64,000 bases of DNA from Serinibacter salmoneus (GTDB lineage: Bacteria > Actinomycetota > Actinomycetes > Actinomycetales > Beutenbergiaceae), in assembly GCF_002563925.1 (NCBI RefSeq), contig NZ_PDJD01000001.1, positions 434,001 to 498,000 of the forward strand, given 5' to 3'. The notes under the pieces were generated by a model. The model did not search any database, was not told the DNA's origin, and was given only the letters and a program-made list of their open reading frames with translations. Positions 50,245-58,299 of this stretch are shown here, in pieces. The translations under genes were made by a program, and so were the position numbers. Positions within the stretch are counted from its first letter, which is position 1. Every line of letters starts with the position of its first letter.

Positions 50245-50649
50245 ATGGACTACCAGGTCTGGAAGAGCGACGAGGAGTGGCGCAGCCTGCTGGCGCCGGA
50301 GGAGTTCGCGGTGCTGCGTGAGGCGGCCACCGAGCGCGCCTGGACCGGCGAACTGCTGGACGAGACGCGGGAGGGGATCTACTCCTGCCGTGGCTGCGGC
50401 GCCGAACTGTTCCGCGCCGAGACGAAGTTCGACTCCCACTGCGGCTGGCCGAGTTTCTACGCCCCGCAGGACTCCGACGCCGTGGAACTGATCGAGGACC
50501 GCAGCCTCGGGATGGTGCGCACCGAGGTGCGCTGCGCCGCCTGTGGTTCCCACCTGGGGCACGTGTTCGACGATGCGCCGCAGACCCCCACCGGGGACCG
50601 GTTCTGCATGAACTCGATCGCTCTGAGCTTCGCCGCAGACGAGGAGTGA
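50245..50649 (+). CDS. msrB: Peptide-methionine (R)-S-oxide reductase
   Basis: 134 residues from the ATG at 50245 behind GAGGAGAGG; longer in-frame extension to 50164 lies in the intergenic region and is not needed. Zinc site CRGC...CAAC (Cys48, 51, 97, 100), [12 protein letters not shown] and the catalytic Cys in RFCMNS (121). Repairs oxidised methionine residues in proteins using thioredoxin. Complements the catalase and peroxidase genes nearby. Confidence 0.96.
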   Translation: MDYQVWKSDEEWRSLLAPEEFAVLREAATERAWTGELLDETREGIYSCRGCGAELFRAETKFDSHCGWPSFYAPQDSDAVELIEDRSLGMVRTEVRCAACGSHLGHVFDDAPQTPTGDRFCMNSIALSFAADEE

Positions 50650-50754
50650 GCGGCACGGCCCGCCGCCCTGCGCCCACGGGCGGCGGCGGGCCGGCTTCTT
50701 CCCGCTGGGCGGACCGTTACGCAACGGCGGGCGCACCGTCGCTACGGTGGCGGG

Positions 50755-51675
50755 GTGACCGGTGTCCTGGAGGGTTTCGCGCTCATCGGCGCGATCATCG
50801 CCGTCGGCTACCTCCTCGGCCGCACCGGCAGCCTCGGCGAGGAGGCCGGTGCGGTCCTGAGCCGGCTGGCGTTCTTCGTCGGCGCCCCCGCGCTGCTCTA
50901 CGTCACGCTCAGCCGGGCCGAGGTCTCCGCGCTGGTGGATGCGCGGTCGCTGGTGTCCTACGGCACCTCGGCGGCCATGATCCTGGCGTACGTGCTGATC
51001 GCGCGGCTCGGCATGCGCCGGCCCGCGGGGGAGACCGTGATCGGCGGACTCTCCTCCGGGTACGTCAACGCGGGGAACCTCGGGATCCCGATCGCCGTGT
51101 ACGCCCTCGGGGGCGCCGAGGCGGCGGTGCCCACGATGATCTTCCAACTCGTCATCCTGGCGCCGACCTCCTTCCTGGTGCTCGACGCGCTGGAACACCG
51201 CGGGACACCCGGGCGCTGGCGCCGCGCGTTCGCGCCCCTGCTCAACCCCCTCCTGCTGGCCTCGGCCGCGGGGGCGATCAGCGCCGTCGTGGGCTGGCAG
51301 CCCCCGGAACTGGTGATGGCGCCGATCGAGACCCTCGGCGGGCTCGCCGTCCCCGCCATGCTGCTCGCGTTCGGGATCTCGCTGCGCGGGTCCCCGATGC
51401 CCGGCCGCTCGGAGATGAAGGCCCAGCTGCTGGTGGTGGTGATCCTGAAGTCGTTCGTGCAGCCGCTGCTCGCCTACGGTGTCGGCCGGGCGGTCGGGCT
51501 GGAGGGCGACGTGCTGCTGGCGGCCGTGGTGATCGCCGCCCTGCCGACGGCGCAGAACGTCTTCACCTACGCGATGCGGTATGACCGCGGTGTGATGCTG
51601 GCGCGCGAGAGCGTGCTGGTCACCACCATCTTCTCGGTGCCGGTGGTGTTGCTCGCGGCGGCCCTGCTCGCCTGA
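50755..51675 (+). CDS. AEC-family (auxin-efflux-carrier-like) transporter
   Basis: 306 residues, about ten membrane helices, GTG start. The pattern LSRLAFFVGAPALLYVTL at the start and SGYVNAGNLGIPIAVYALG in the first half match the AEC family, whose bacterial members export or import small organic acids and are often linked to malate or auxin-like efflux. Substrate unknown. Followed by an EamA transporter gene 59 bases later. Confidence 0.9.
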   Translation: MTGVLEGFALIGAIIAVGYLLGRTGSLGEEAGAVLSRLAFFVGAPALLYVTLSRAEVSALVDARSLVSYGTSAAMILAYVLIARLGMRRPAGETVIGGLSSGYVNAGNLGIPIAVYALGGAEAAVPTMIFQLVILAPTSFLVLDALEHRGTPGRWRRAFAPLLNPLLLASAAGAISAVVGWQPPELVMAPIETLGGLAVPAMLLAFGISLRGSPMPGRSEMKAQLLVVVILKSFVQPLLAYGVGRAVGLEGDVLLAAVVIAALPTAQNVFTYAMRYDRGVMLARESVLVTTIFSVPVVLLAAALLA

Positions 51676-51734
51676 GTCGGGGCCAGCCGGACCCCGTGCA
51701 CCGCGCGGCGCCCGGTGGGTGCTGGAATGGCCCG

Positions 51735-52640
51735 GTGAGTGTTGCTGCGCGCGCCCTGGATCGCACCCCCGCCCCGGCGATCTTCCTGGCCTCCGGACTG
51801 TCGCTGTACCTGGGGTCGGCGCTGGCGGTGGGCCTGTTCGCGGTGGCGAGCGCCACCGAGGTGGGCTGGGCGCGGATGGCGGTGGCCGCCGTCGTGCTGC
51901 TGCTGATCGTGCGCCCCTGGCGCCTGCGGTGGACCCTCGCCGAGCTCATCGGCTCGGCCGTGTTCGGGCTGGTGCTCGGCGGGATGAACCTTCTGTTCTA
52001 CGTGGCGATCGACTACCTGCCGCTCGGGGTGGCCGTCGCGATCGAGTTCACCGGTCCCGTGGTGGTCGCCGCGTGGGGCAGCGGCTCCCGGCGCTCCGCC
52101 CTCGCGCTGGTGCTCGCGGTACTCGGGGTCGCCGCCATCAGCCTGACCGGGGTGGACTGGTCGGGGGATGCGATCGCCGCCATCGGGTTGCTCGCCGCGC
52201 TGGCCGCCGGTGCGTCCTGGGCGGTCTACATGGTGCTCGGGCGCCGCATCGCCGCCCAACGCGACGGCGTGGCCTCCCTCAGCATCGGGATGGCCGCCGC
52301 GGCCCTGGGATACGCCCCGCTCGGCATCGGGGGCGTGAGCGCGATGACGGCGAACTGGACGTTGATCCTGGCGGTCATCGGCGTGGGGATCCTCTCCAGT
52401 GTGTTGCCCTACACCCTGGACCAGGTGGCGCTCACGAGGCTCAGCGCGAGCACGTTCGCGCTGCTCACCGCCCTGCTGCCGGCGACCGCGACGCTCATCG
52501 GGCTGGTGGTGCTCGGCCAGCTCCCGAGCCTGGGGGAACTCGCGGGACTGCTCGCGATCAGCGTGGCGGTGGCACTGGCGACGCGAACGGCGGCCCCTCC
52601 ATCGAAGGAGGGACCGCCGTCGGAACTACCACCCGGCTAG
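51735..52640 (+). CDS. EamA/RhtA-family drug/metabolite transporter
   Basis: 301 residues from a GTG at 51735 (ATG-less extension to 51696 less likely). Ten membrane helices in two EamA repeats; YLPLGVAVAIEFTGPVVVA (first) and SSVLPYTLDQVALTRLS (second) resemble RhtA, the threonine/homoserine exporter. The last codons contain a terminator-like hairpin (52587-52620), so the stop sits inside the probable terminator. Confidence 0.9.
   Translation: MSVAARALDRTPAPAIFLASGLSLYLGSALAVGLFAVASATEVGWARMAVAAVVLLLIVRPWRLRWTLAELIGSAVFGLVLGGMNLLFYVAIDYLPLGVAVAIEFTGPVVVAAWGSGSRRSALALVLAVLGVAAISLTGVDWSGDAIAAIGLLAALAAGASWAVYMVLGRRIAAQRDGVASLSIGMAAAALGYAPLGIGGVSAMTANWTLILAVIGVGILSSVLPYTLDQVALTRLSASTFALLTALLPATATLIGLVVLGQLPSLGELAGLLAISVAVALATRTAAPPSKEGPPSELPPG
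52587..52620 (+). terminator. Terminator-like hairpin overlapping the EamA gene end
   Basis: ACGGCGGCCCCTCC (52587-52600) and GGAGGGACCGCCGT (52607-52620) pair with one mismatch around ATCGAA. It overlaps the final codons of the transporter gene. Lies between convergent genes and may serve both. Confidence 0.55.
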
Positions 52641-52676
52641 GGCGACCGACTCAGCCGGTCTGCGTGGGCGAGGGGC

Positions 52677-54158
52677 TCAGACGCTCGCGCCCTCGCGAGC
52701 CGCGGGCGTGATCTCACGCACCCCGGCCGCCACGCGTGCCCCGAGGTCGGCGTCCACGTTGCTCCAGTAGGCGAAGATCCGCTCGAACAACTCCGGGCGC
52801 TCCACCTGGGAGACGTGGCCGACGATATTGCTCACCAGCCGGTCGCGGGCGGCGTCGTCCATCACCTCGCGCACCAGCGTGCCGGCCTGACCGAAGTCGT
52901 CGTCCTCGGGGTGCAGGGTGGCGGCGGCGCGCACCATCTCACCGTCGTTGGCCCAGTTCCCGGCGTCGCCCGCGGCGGCGGGGTCGGCGTGCGCGCCACC
53001 GAGGGAGTTCGGCGCGTACACGGGGGAGTGCGCCGGGGTGAAGCTGTACCGCATCGAGCCCTCCTTGGAGTAGGAGTGGCGCTCGTTCCGGGGCGCGTTG
53101 ACCGGCAGGTCGGCGTGGTTGGTGCCCACGCGGTAGCGGTGCGCATCGGCGTAGCTGAAGATGCGGGCCTGCAGCATCTTGTCCGGGCTCGGGCCGATGC
53201 CGGGCACGAAGTTCGAGGGCGCGAAGGTGGCCTGCTCGATCTGCGCGAAGAAGTTCTCCGGGTTGCGGTTCAGCGTGAGCACGCCCACCGGGATCAGGGG
53301 GTAGTCGCCCTTGGGCCACACCTTGGTGAGGTCGAACGGGTTGAACCGGTAGTCCTTGGCGTCCTCGTACGGCATCACCTGCACGAACAGGTCCCACTGC
53401 GGGAAGTCGCCGCCCTCGATCGCGGCGTGCAGGTCGCGGCGGTGGAAGTCCGCGTCCTCCCCGGCGATCTGGTCGGCCTGCGCCTGCGTGAGGGTCTCGT
53501 TCCCCTGACGGGTCTCGAAGTGGTACTTCACCCAGAACCGCTCACCGGCGGCGTTGGTCCACTGGTAGGTGTGGGAGCCGAAGCCGTCCATGTGGCGCCA
53601 CGAGCTGGGCAGGCCGCGGTCACCCATCAGCCACGTCACCTGGTGCGCGGACTCCGGGGAGAGCGTCCAGAAGTCCCACTGCATGGTGTGGTCGCGCAGG
53701 CCGCTGCCCGGCAGGCGCTTCTGGGAGCGGATGAAGTCGGGGAACTTGATGCCGTCGCGGATGAAGAACACCGGGGTGTTGTTCCCCACGAGGTCATAGT
53801 TGCCCTCGGAGGTGTAGAACTTCAGCGCGAAACCGCGCGGGTCGCGCCAGGTGTCGGGGGAGCCCTGCTCGCCGGCCACGGAGGAGAAGCGCAGCAGGGT
53901 CTCGGTGGTGGTCCCGGGCTGGAAGACGGCGGCGCGGGTGTAGGCGCTGACGTCGTGCGTGACCTCGAACGTGCCGAACGCGCCGCCGCCCTTGGCGTGC
54001 ACCACGCGCTCGGGCACACGCTCGCGGTTGAACTGGGCGAGCTTCTCCACCAGGTAGTGGTCGACCAGCGCGATCGAGCCGTCGTTGCCGACGCTCTGGG
54101 AGTGGGCGTCGCTGGCGACGGGGGCGCCGGCGTTGGTGGTCGTGTGGGGCTGGGTCAT
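52677..54158 (-). CDS. katA: Catalase (clade 3-like, small subunit)
   Basis: 493 residues. Active site H54 ([12 protein letters not shown]), Asn127 ([13 protein letters not shown]), and haem Tyr in [14 protein letters not shown] (about 337). Converts hydrogen peroxide to water and oxygen. Co-directional with the fur gene 48 bases upstream and downstream in transcription, the fur-catalase pair known in actinobacteria. Confidence 0.96.
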   Translation of the reverse strand: MTQPHTTTNAGAPVASDAHSQSVGNDGSIALVDHYLVEKLAQFNRERVPERVVHAKGGGAFGTFEVTHDVSAYTRAAVFQPGTTTETLLRFSSVAGEQGSPDTWRDPRGFALKFYTSEGNYDLVGNNTPVFFIRDGIKFPDFIRSQKRLPGSGLRDHTMQWDFWTLSPESAHQVTWLMGDRGLPSSWRHMDGFGSHTYQWTNAAGERFWVKYHFETRQGNETLTQAQADQIAGEDADFHRRDLHAAIEGGDFPQWDLFVQVMPYEDAKDYRFNPFDLTKVWPKGDYPLIPVGVLTLNRNPENFFAQIEQATFAPSNFVPGIGPSPDKMLQARIFSYADAHRYRVGTNHADLPVNAPRNERHSYSKEGSMRYSFTPAHSPVYAPNSLGGAHADPAAAGDAGNWANDGEMVRAAATLHPEDDDFGQAGTLVREVMDDAARDRLVSNIVGHVSQVERPELFERIFAYWSNVDADLGARVAAGVREITPAAREGASV

Positions 54159-54206
54159 GGCATGCCTCCAATAGGGGTGGAACTGGACAGTGGGGGTCTG
54201 GGGCGC

Positions 54207-54695
54207 TCAGGCGGGCGCAGGGGTGCCCGACGGCGTGGCCGGGCCGGGTGCCGCGTCCGGGTCGGTCCGGGCACAGGTGGGGCACAGGCCCCAGTAGGTC
54301 ACCTCGGCGGAGGCGATGGCGAAACCGTGGTCGTGCGAGGGCGTCAGGCACGGGGCGTGCCCGACGGCGCAGTCCACATCCGCGATCGCGCCGCAGCGGG
54401 TGCACACCACGTGGTGGTGGTTGTCGCCCGTGCGCAGCTCGTAGCGGGCGGGGGACCCGGCCGGCTCGATGCGGCGGATCAGGCCCGCCTCGGTCAGGGC
54501 CGCGAGCACCACGTACAGGGACTGCACCGTGATGGTCGGCAGCGTGGCGCGCACGGCGCGGTGCACGTCCTCGGTGTCGGCGTGGGGCCGCTCGGCCAGC
54601 GCGGCGATCGTGGCCAGGCGCTGCTGGGTGACGCGCAGCCCGGCGGCGCGCAGCATGGCCGCGCCTTCCTGACTCACCGTCATCTCCATACCCAT
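54207..54695 (-). CDS. furA: Fur-family peroxide/metal-responsive regulator
   Basis: 162 residues from the ATG at 54695 (ATGs at 54689 and 54683 are also in frame). Winged helix (GLRVTQQRLATIAALAERP, TVQSLYVVLAALTEAGLI) then metal-binding HHHVVCTRCGAIADVDC and CPTC at the end. Placed directly before katA, as FurA/CatR are before catalase genes, so it should repress catalase until peroxide oxidises it. A palindromic operator candidate lies just upstream. Confidence 0.93.
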   Translation of the reverse strand: MGMEMTVSQEGAAMLRAAGLRVTQQRLATIAALAERPHADTEDVHRAVRATLPTITVQSLYVVLAALTEAGLIRRIEPAGSPARYELRTGDNHHHVVCTRCGAIADVDCAVGHAPCLTPSHDHGFAIASAEVTYWGLCPTCARTDPDAAPGPATPSGTPAPA

Positions 54696-54701
54696 GACTA
54701 C

Positions 54702-54719
54702 ATCACAGATATGAGTGAT
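54702..54719. promoter_or_regulatory. Palindromic Fur operator candidate upstream of furA-katA
   Basis: ATCAC (54702-54706) and GTGAT (54715-54719) form an exact inverted repeat with an eight-base AT-rich centre (AGATATGA), 6 bases before the furA start on the minus strand. A second inverted pair CTAGC/GCTAG lies at 54726-54742. Autoregulation is expected; the short distance to the ATG suggests a leaderless or near-leaderless transcript. Confidence 0.55.
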
Positions 54720-54812
54720 TCACAACTAGCGACCGGTGCTAGCGGGGCGGGCAGCGTGCGGTGGGGGAGGGTGCGACTCACCCGCGCGGCATGCCCCATG
54801 GCCCCGAGCGAC

Positions 54813-54847
54813 GTGCCCGGTGCGCCAGACCTCGGCGCACCGGGCAC
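54813..54847. terminator. Terminator after the GlsB/YeaQ-type gene
   Basis: GTGCCCGGTGCGCC (54813-54826) and GGCGCACCGGGCAC (54834-54847): perfect 14-bp stem with a 7-base loop, 17 bases beyond the stop of the minus-strand gene. Confidence 0.78.
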
Positions 54848-54863
54848 GACGACCCGCCTCGGG

Positions 54864-55124
54864 TCAGGCCCTGCGCTTGGCCAAGGCCCCGTAGATCGCC
54901 AGCACGAGCAGCGATCCCAGGATCGCCAACAGCCAAGTCTGGATACTCCAGAACTCTTCGAGTCCCACACCGAAGATCGCACTGCCGAGGAAGCCCCCGA
55001 CAGCCGCTCCGATCACCCCGAGCAGGAGCGTGGCGAGCAGCCCACCGGGCGCACGGTCCTTCAGGATCGCCTTCGCGATCGCTCCGGCGATGAGACCCAA
55101 CACGATCCAACCGATGATGCCCAT
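54864..55124 (-). CDS. GlsB/YeaQ/YmgE-family small membrane protein
   Basis: 86 residues from the ATG at 55124 with GGGGAG six bases upstream. Three short membrane helices with Gly-zipper features: GWIVLGLIAGAIAKAILKD, LLATLLLGVIGAAVGGFLG and WLLAILGSLLVLAIYGALAK. Transglycosylase-associated / GlsB family, linked to general stress in several bacteria; molecular role unknown. Much longer open frame upstream is antisense to the ThrE gene. Confidence 0.92.
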   Translation of the reverse strand: MGIIGWIVLGLIAGAIAKAILKDRAPGGLLATLLLGVIGAAVGGFLGSAIFGVGLEEFWSIQTWLLAILGSLLVLAIYGALAKRRA

Positions 55125-55262
55125 GTATCTCCCCTTTCGTGGTGCTGAAGCGCCAGGATGACACCGCCGGAACGTCCCGGTCCAAGGCCCCCGCAATACT
55201 CGTCCCGGCCTTGACACCGGGGCCGTGAGCGTGCGCACGCCCCGTGCGGATAGCCTCGTGGG

Positions 55263-57092
55263 GTGCGTGCCCGGCGACTCGTCAGTGGTGTCTCCCGCCT
55301 CCTGTCCGGCGGGGTCCCTGTCGCGCCCGCAGGCAGGCGCACGGAGGCTGGAATCGACCCCAAGGTGGTGGTCAACGGGATCCTCGAACTGTGCGTGCGA
55401 GTAGGCGAGGCGCTGCTCTCGCTCGGCGCCGATGCCGCCGACGTCACCGACGCCGTGCGCCGCATCGGCCGCGCGTACGGACTGGAACTGCAGGTCGACC
55501 TGACCTTCACCTCGCTCGTCGTCGCCTACGACCCCGGGGCCTCCCGCCCGCCGGTGACGATGATGCGCGTGGTGGAGATCCGCAGCGCCGACTACGGCCG
55601 ACTCGCCGCCGCCAGCACCCTGGCCTACGAGATCGTGGAACGCGAGGGTCCGCGGCTTCGCGCCGACTCCACGGACGAGGACTACACGGCCATCCGTGTC
55701 GACCTGGAGCGGGCCCACCGCGAGCTGGACGCGATCATCTCCCAGCCGGTGAAGTACCGCCGCTCGTTGGTCACGGTGCAGATGGCGGTCCTCGCCGGGG
55801 CCGTGGCCGTGCTGCTCGGCGGTACCTGGCTCGTGGTCCTGATCTCCGTGGTGGCCGCGGGTGCGCTGGACGCCCTCGTGACCTCGCTCAGCAAGTGGGG
55901 CCTGCCGGCCTTCTTCACCCAGATGGCCGGGGCGGGCCTGGTGACCGCGGTGGCGGTGGTGTTGCTCGCTGACCAGTCCTGGATGCCGGAGGCGTTCAAC
56001 TACGTGCGGCCCTCGGTCGTGGTCGGCTCCACGATCGTGGTGCTGCTGGCCGGGATGTCCTTCGTGGGTGCCGTGGGCGATGCGGTGAACGGATATCCGC
56101 TCACGGCCTCCGCGCGCGCCGTGGAGGTGCTCGTCCTCACCCTCGGTCTGGCGATCGGTGTGGGCGGGGTCCTGGCGGCTGCGCGGCGGCGTGGGGTCGC
56201 CCTGGACCTGGTGGACCTGCCCGGGGTGTCGCTGCCGCTGGTGGTGGAACTGATCGCCGCGGCCGTGGTGGCCGCCATGTGGGCCTTGGCCTGCCACGCC
56301 GGGTGGCGCATCACCCTGATCGCCGCCGGGATCGGCTCGATCGCGTGGGCTGTCTACTCCGCCGGCCTGGACGCCAACCTCGGCGCGGCTGTGGCCTCGG
56401 CGCTGGCCGCGCTGGTGGTGGGGTTCGTCTCGGAGTCGATGTCCGGGAAGCTCAAGGTGCCCTCGGTCGTGACCTCCGTGTGCGGGATCGTGCCGCTGCT
56501 GCCGGGTCTCGCGATCTACCGCGGGCTGCTGGCATTCGTGGACTCCAACCCGGGGACCGGCGGTGCCGCCTTGCTGCTGGATGCGGCGATGATCGCTCTG
56601 GGGCTGGCCGCCGGGGTGACCCTGGGCGAGTTCCTCGCGCGGCGCATCGGCACCGCGCCGCGCCAGGTGCTGCTGCGCGGCACGGTCCGGCGCCGGCGGC
56701 GCACCGTGGCCCCCGCGCTCGCAGGCGCTGCCCCCGTGCTGCACGAGACCCCCGCGGCCGGCGACGCAGCCTCGACGTCGGCCCCGGTCTCTCCGGAGCA
56801 GCCGGATGACTCGCTGTACCCGTACGCGCAGGATCCGCAGGTCGAGCAGATCGACCAGGGCTGGTCGGGGCCCGGGGTGGTGGAGGGGCGGGAGGTGCCT
56901 GGCCGCGAGGATCCGGTAGGCGCCGGGGGCGAGACGCAGCGGTCCGCCGATGCCCCGGACCTCGGGGCCGGGGACGAGGCCGGCTACCCGATCCATGACG
57001 ACCAGTACCCGCTCGAGTCGGCCCTGTACGTGCCGGAGGACGGTGCGCACTGGGAGGACGACCTGGACCCCGGTCGCGAGGGCGAGTCGTAG
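55263..57092 (+). CDS. thrE: ThrE-family threonine/serine exporter, single-chain
   Basis: 609 residues from a GTG. The N-terminal soluble/ThrE domain (GEALLSLGADAADVTDAVRRIG) leads to five helices (about 175-270), followed by the ThrE_2 half with five more (about 290-440; FVSESMSGKLKVPSVVTSVCGIVPLLPGLAIYRG, quoted in parts). Single-chain fusions of both halves are the actinobacterial norm (Corynebacterium ThrE exports Thr and Ser). The last 150 residues are an acidic, Pro/Gly-rich tail without helices. Confidence 0.9.
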   Translation: MRARRLVSGVSRLLSGGVPVAPAGRRTEAGIDPKVVVNGILELCVRVGEALLSLGADAADVTDAVRRIGRAYGLELQVDLTFTSLVVAYDPGASRPPVTMMRVVEIRSADYGRLAAASTLAYEIVEREGPRLRADSTDEDYTAIRVDLERAHRELDAIISQPVKYRRSLVTVQMAVLAGAVAVLLGGTWLVVLISVVAAGALDALVTSLSKWGLPAFFTQMAGAGLVTAVAVVLLADQSWMPEAFNYVRPSVVVGSTIVVLLAGMSFVGAVGDAVNGYPLTASARAVEVLVLTLGLAIGVGGVLAAARRRGVALDLVDLPGVSLPLVVELIAAAVVAAMWALACHAGWRITLIAAGIGSIAWAVYSAGLDANLGAAVASALAALVVGFVSESMSGKLKVPSVVTSVCGIVPLLPGLAIYRGLLAFVDSNPGTGGAALLLDAAMIALGLAAGVTLGEFLARRIGTAPRQVLLRGTVRRRRRTVAPALAGAAPVLHETPAAGDAASTSAPVSPEQPDDSLYPYAQDPQVEQIDQGWSGPGVVEGREVPGREDPVGAGGETQRSADAPDLGAGDEAGYPIHDDQYPLESALYVPEDGAHWEDDLDPGREGES

Positions 57093-57125
57093 GCGCTCGG
57101 CCGTACCGGGTGTGACGATGGCCGG

Positions 57126-57648
57126 GTGAGCCACGTGACCCACCCCGCCCCGAGGGCGACCCTGCGCCGCGCCCGTGCGCGCTGGGTAGGGATCGCCGTA
57201 GCCGCCCTGGTGCTCTTCGCGCTCGTGTACGTGCTGGCGGTGCTCACCGACACCGGTCAACGCTGGGAGAACGCGGCGCTCGCCGGCTCCGCAGATGTCC
57301 CGACGGACGAGCGTGCCGTGGCCGATGACACCCTGGACGCGATCACCAAGGTGAGCCTCGCCGTCGCCATGGCCCTGATCGGTGTGATCGGCCTGATCCG
57401 CGGGGGCATGCGGCTCGCTGCCGCCGGTGTGGGCATCATCGCGGTGGGGCTCGGTGCGGCGGAAGTCCTCAAGCGCTTCGTGCTGCCACGCCCCGATCTC
57501 ATCGGCGCGGATCAGCCGATCGCGCACAACTCCTTCCCCTCCGGTCACACCACGATCGCGATGACGGTCACGGTCGCGGTCCTCGTGGTGGTTCCCTGGG
57601 GGTGGCGCGGGGTGGCCATGGCACTGGTGATGACGTGGTCGGTCTCGC
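57126..57648 (+). pseudogene. PAP2-family phosphatase, broken (3' half lost)
   Basis: The reading frame opens at 57126 (GTG) and encodes about 174 residues of a PAP2 membrane phosphatase: LKRFVLPRPDL (motif 1) and HNSFPSGHTTIAM (motif 2) with membrane helices around them. After GVAMALVMTWSVSR the frame turns into Arg-rich sequence (RVRGRHGHRRARGPRLRD) and runs on to 58004, and the third catalytic motif (SRxxxxxHxxxD) is missing. At 57649 a coherent frame starts in the +1 phase. A deletion or frameshift at about 57640 best explains this; an enzyme without motif 3 would be inactive. Sequencing error is the alternative. Confidence 0.6.
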
Positions 57649-57876
57649 GTGTTGCGGGTCGTGTTCGTGGCCGTCATGGGCATCGGCGCGCTCGCGGCCC
57701 TCGCCTCCGGGATCCTGCTGGAGACGACCGATGTGCTCGTTGGGGCGAACGACTCCCCGGACTACCGGGTCCTCATGGAGGCCCAGGCCTTCGCAAGCGC
57801 GGGATCGATCGCTGCGGCGCTCGTGGCGTGGTGGAGTTGGCGCCGACTGGAGGTCGTTCCGGTTCGACGGCGCTGA
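57649..57876 (+). CDS. Small two-helix membrane protein or relocated gene end
   Basis: 75 codons from GTG in the +1 frame relative to the PAP2 remnant, with normal high-GC codon use: one helix at residues 4-22 (VVFVAVMGIGALAALASGIL), a hydrophilic loop, a second helix (SAGSIAAALVAWWSW) and a basic tail. No ribosome site is visible at the start and a stop lies 18 bases before it, so it is either a genuine small gene or the tail of another protein joined to PAP2 by deletion. Confidence 0.45.
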   Translation: MLRVVFVAVMGIGALAALASGILLETTDVLVGANDSPDYRVLMEAQAFASAGSIAAALVAWWSWRRLEVVPVRRR

Positions 57877-57897
57877 CGCCGGTAGCGCCGGGTGCCG

Positions 57898-58209
57898 TCA
57901 GGGCGTGGGCACCGGTACCAGGGCGTCGTCGAACTGGTGGTTCTTCTCCAGCCAGTGCTGCACGTAGGAGCAGGTGGCGGCGAAGGTGCCGCCCTGCCCG
58001 GTGACATCGCTGATGGCGGCCTGCACCAGTCGTCCGGCCAGCCCGTGCCGCTCGTGGGCATCGCGCACGACCGTGTGGTTGAACACCGTGACGCCGTCGA
58101 TCACGTCGTAGGCCGCGATCCCGACGACCTCATCGCCGATCGCGAGCTCGTAGCGTTGCCGCTCCGGGCGATGGGAGATGGCGACGTCGTCGTAGTCCGT
58201 GGCGGTCAT
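57898..58209 (-). CDS. GNAT-family N-acetyltransferase (YidJ/Gcn5-related small type)
   Basis: 103 residues from the ATG at 58209, behind CTGGAGGGC; the longer frame to 58278 is less likely. Pattern ERQRYELAIGDEVVGIAAYDVIDG, NHTVVRDAHERHGLAGRLVQAAI and CSYVQHWLEKN matches short GNAT-like proteins of the Gcn5-related N-acetyltransferase superfamily. Acetyl-CoA site HERHGLAGRL is visible. Substrate unknown. Confidence 0.85.
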   Translation of the reverse strand: MTATDYDDVAISHRPERQRYELAIGDEVVGIAAYDVIDGVTVFNHTVVRDAHERHGLAGRLVQAAISDVTGQGGTFAATCSYVQHWLEKNHQFDDALVPVPTP

Positions 58210-58299
58210 GCCCTCCAGTGTGCTGCCGATGGTGGGCATGGCGCCACAGGTGGCTGCGCCGTCGGGAAACCCTGCCACCCGGCCTCGAGCCGGGCGTGA

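Noticed and set aside
54864-57683. 939-codon minus-strand open frame reading through the ThrE gene
   Set aside because: Only its last 86 codons (GlsB/YeaQ-type protein) are real; the rest is antisense of thrE with repetitive His/Gly/Arg composition.
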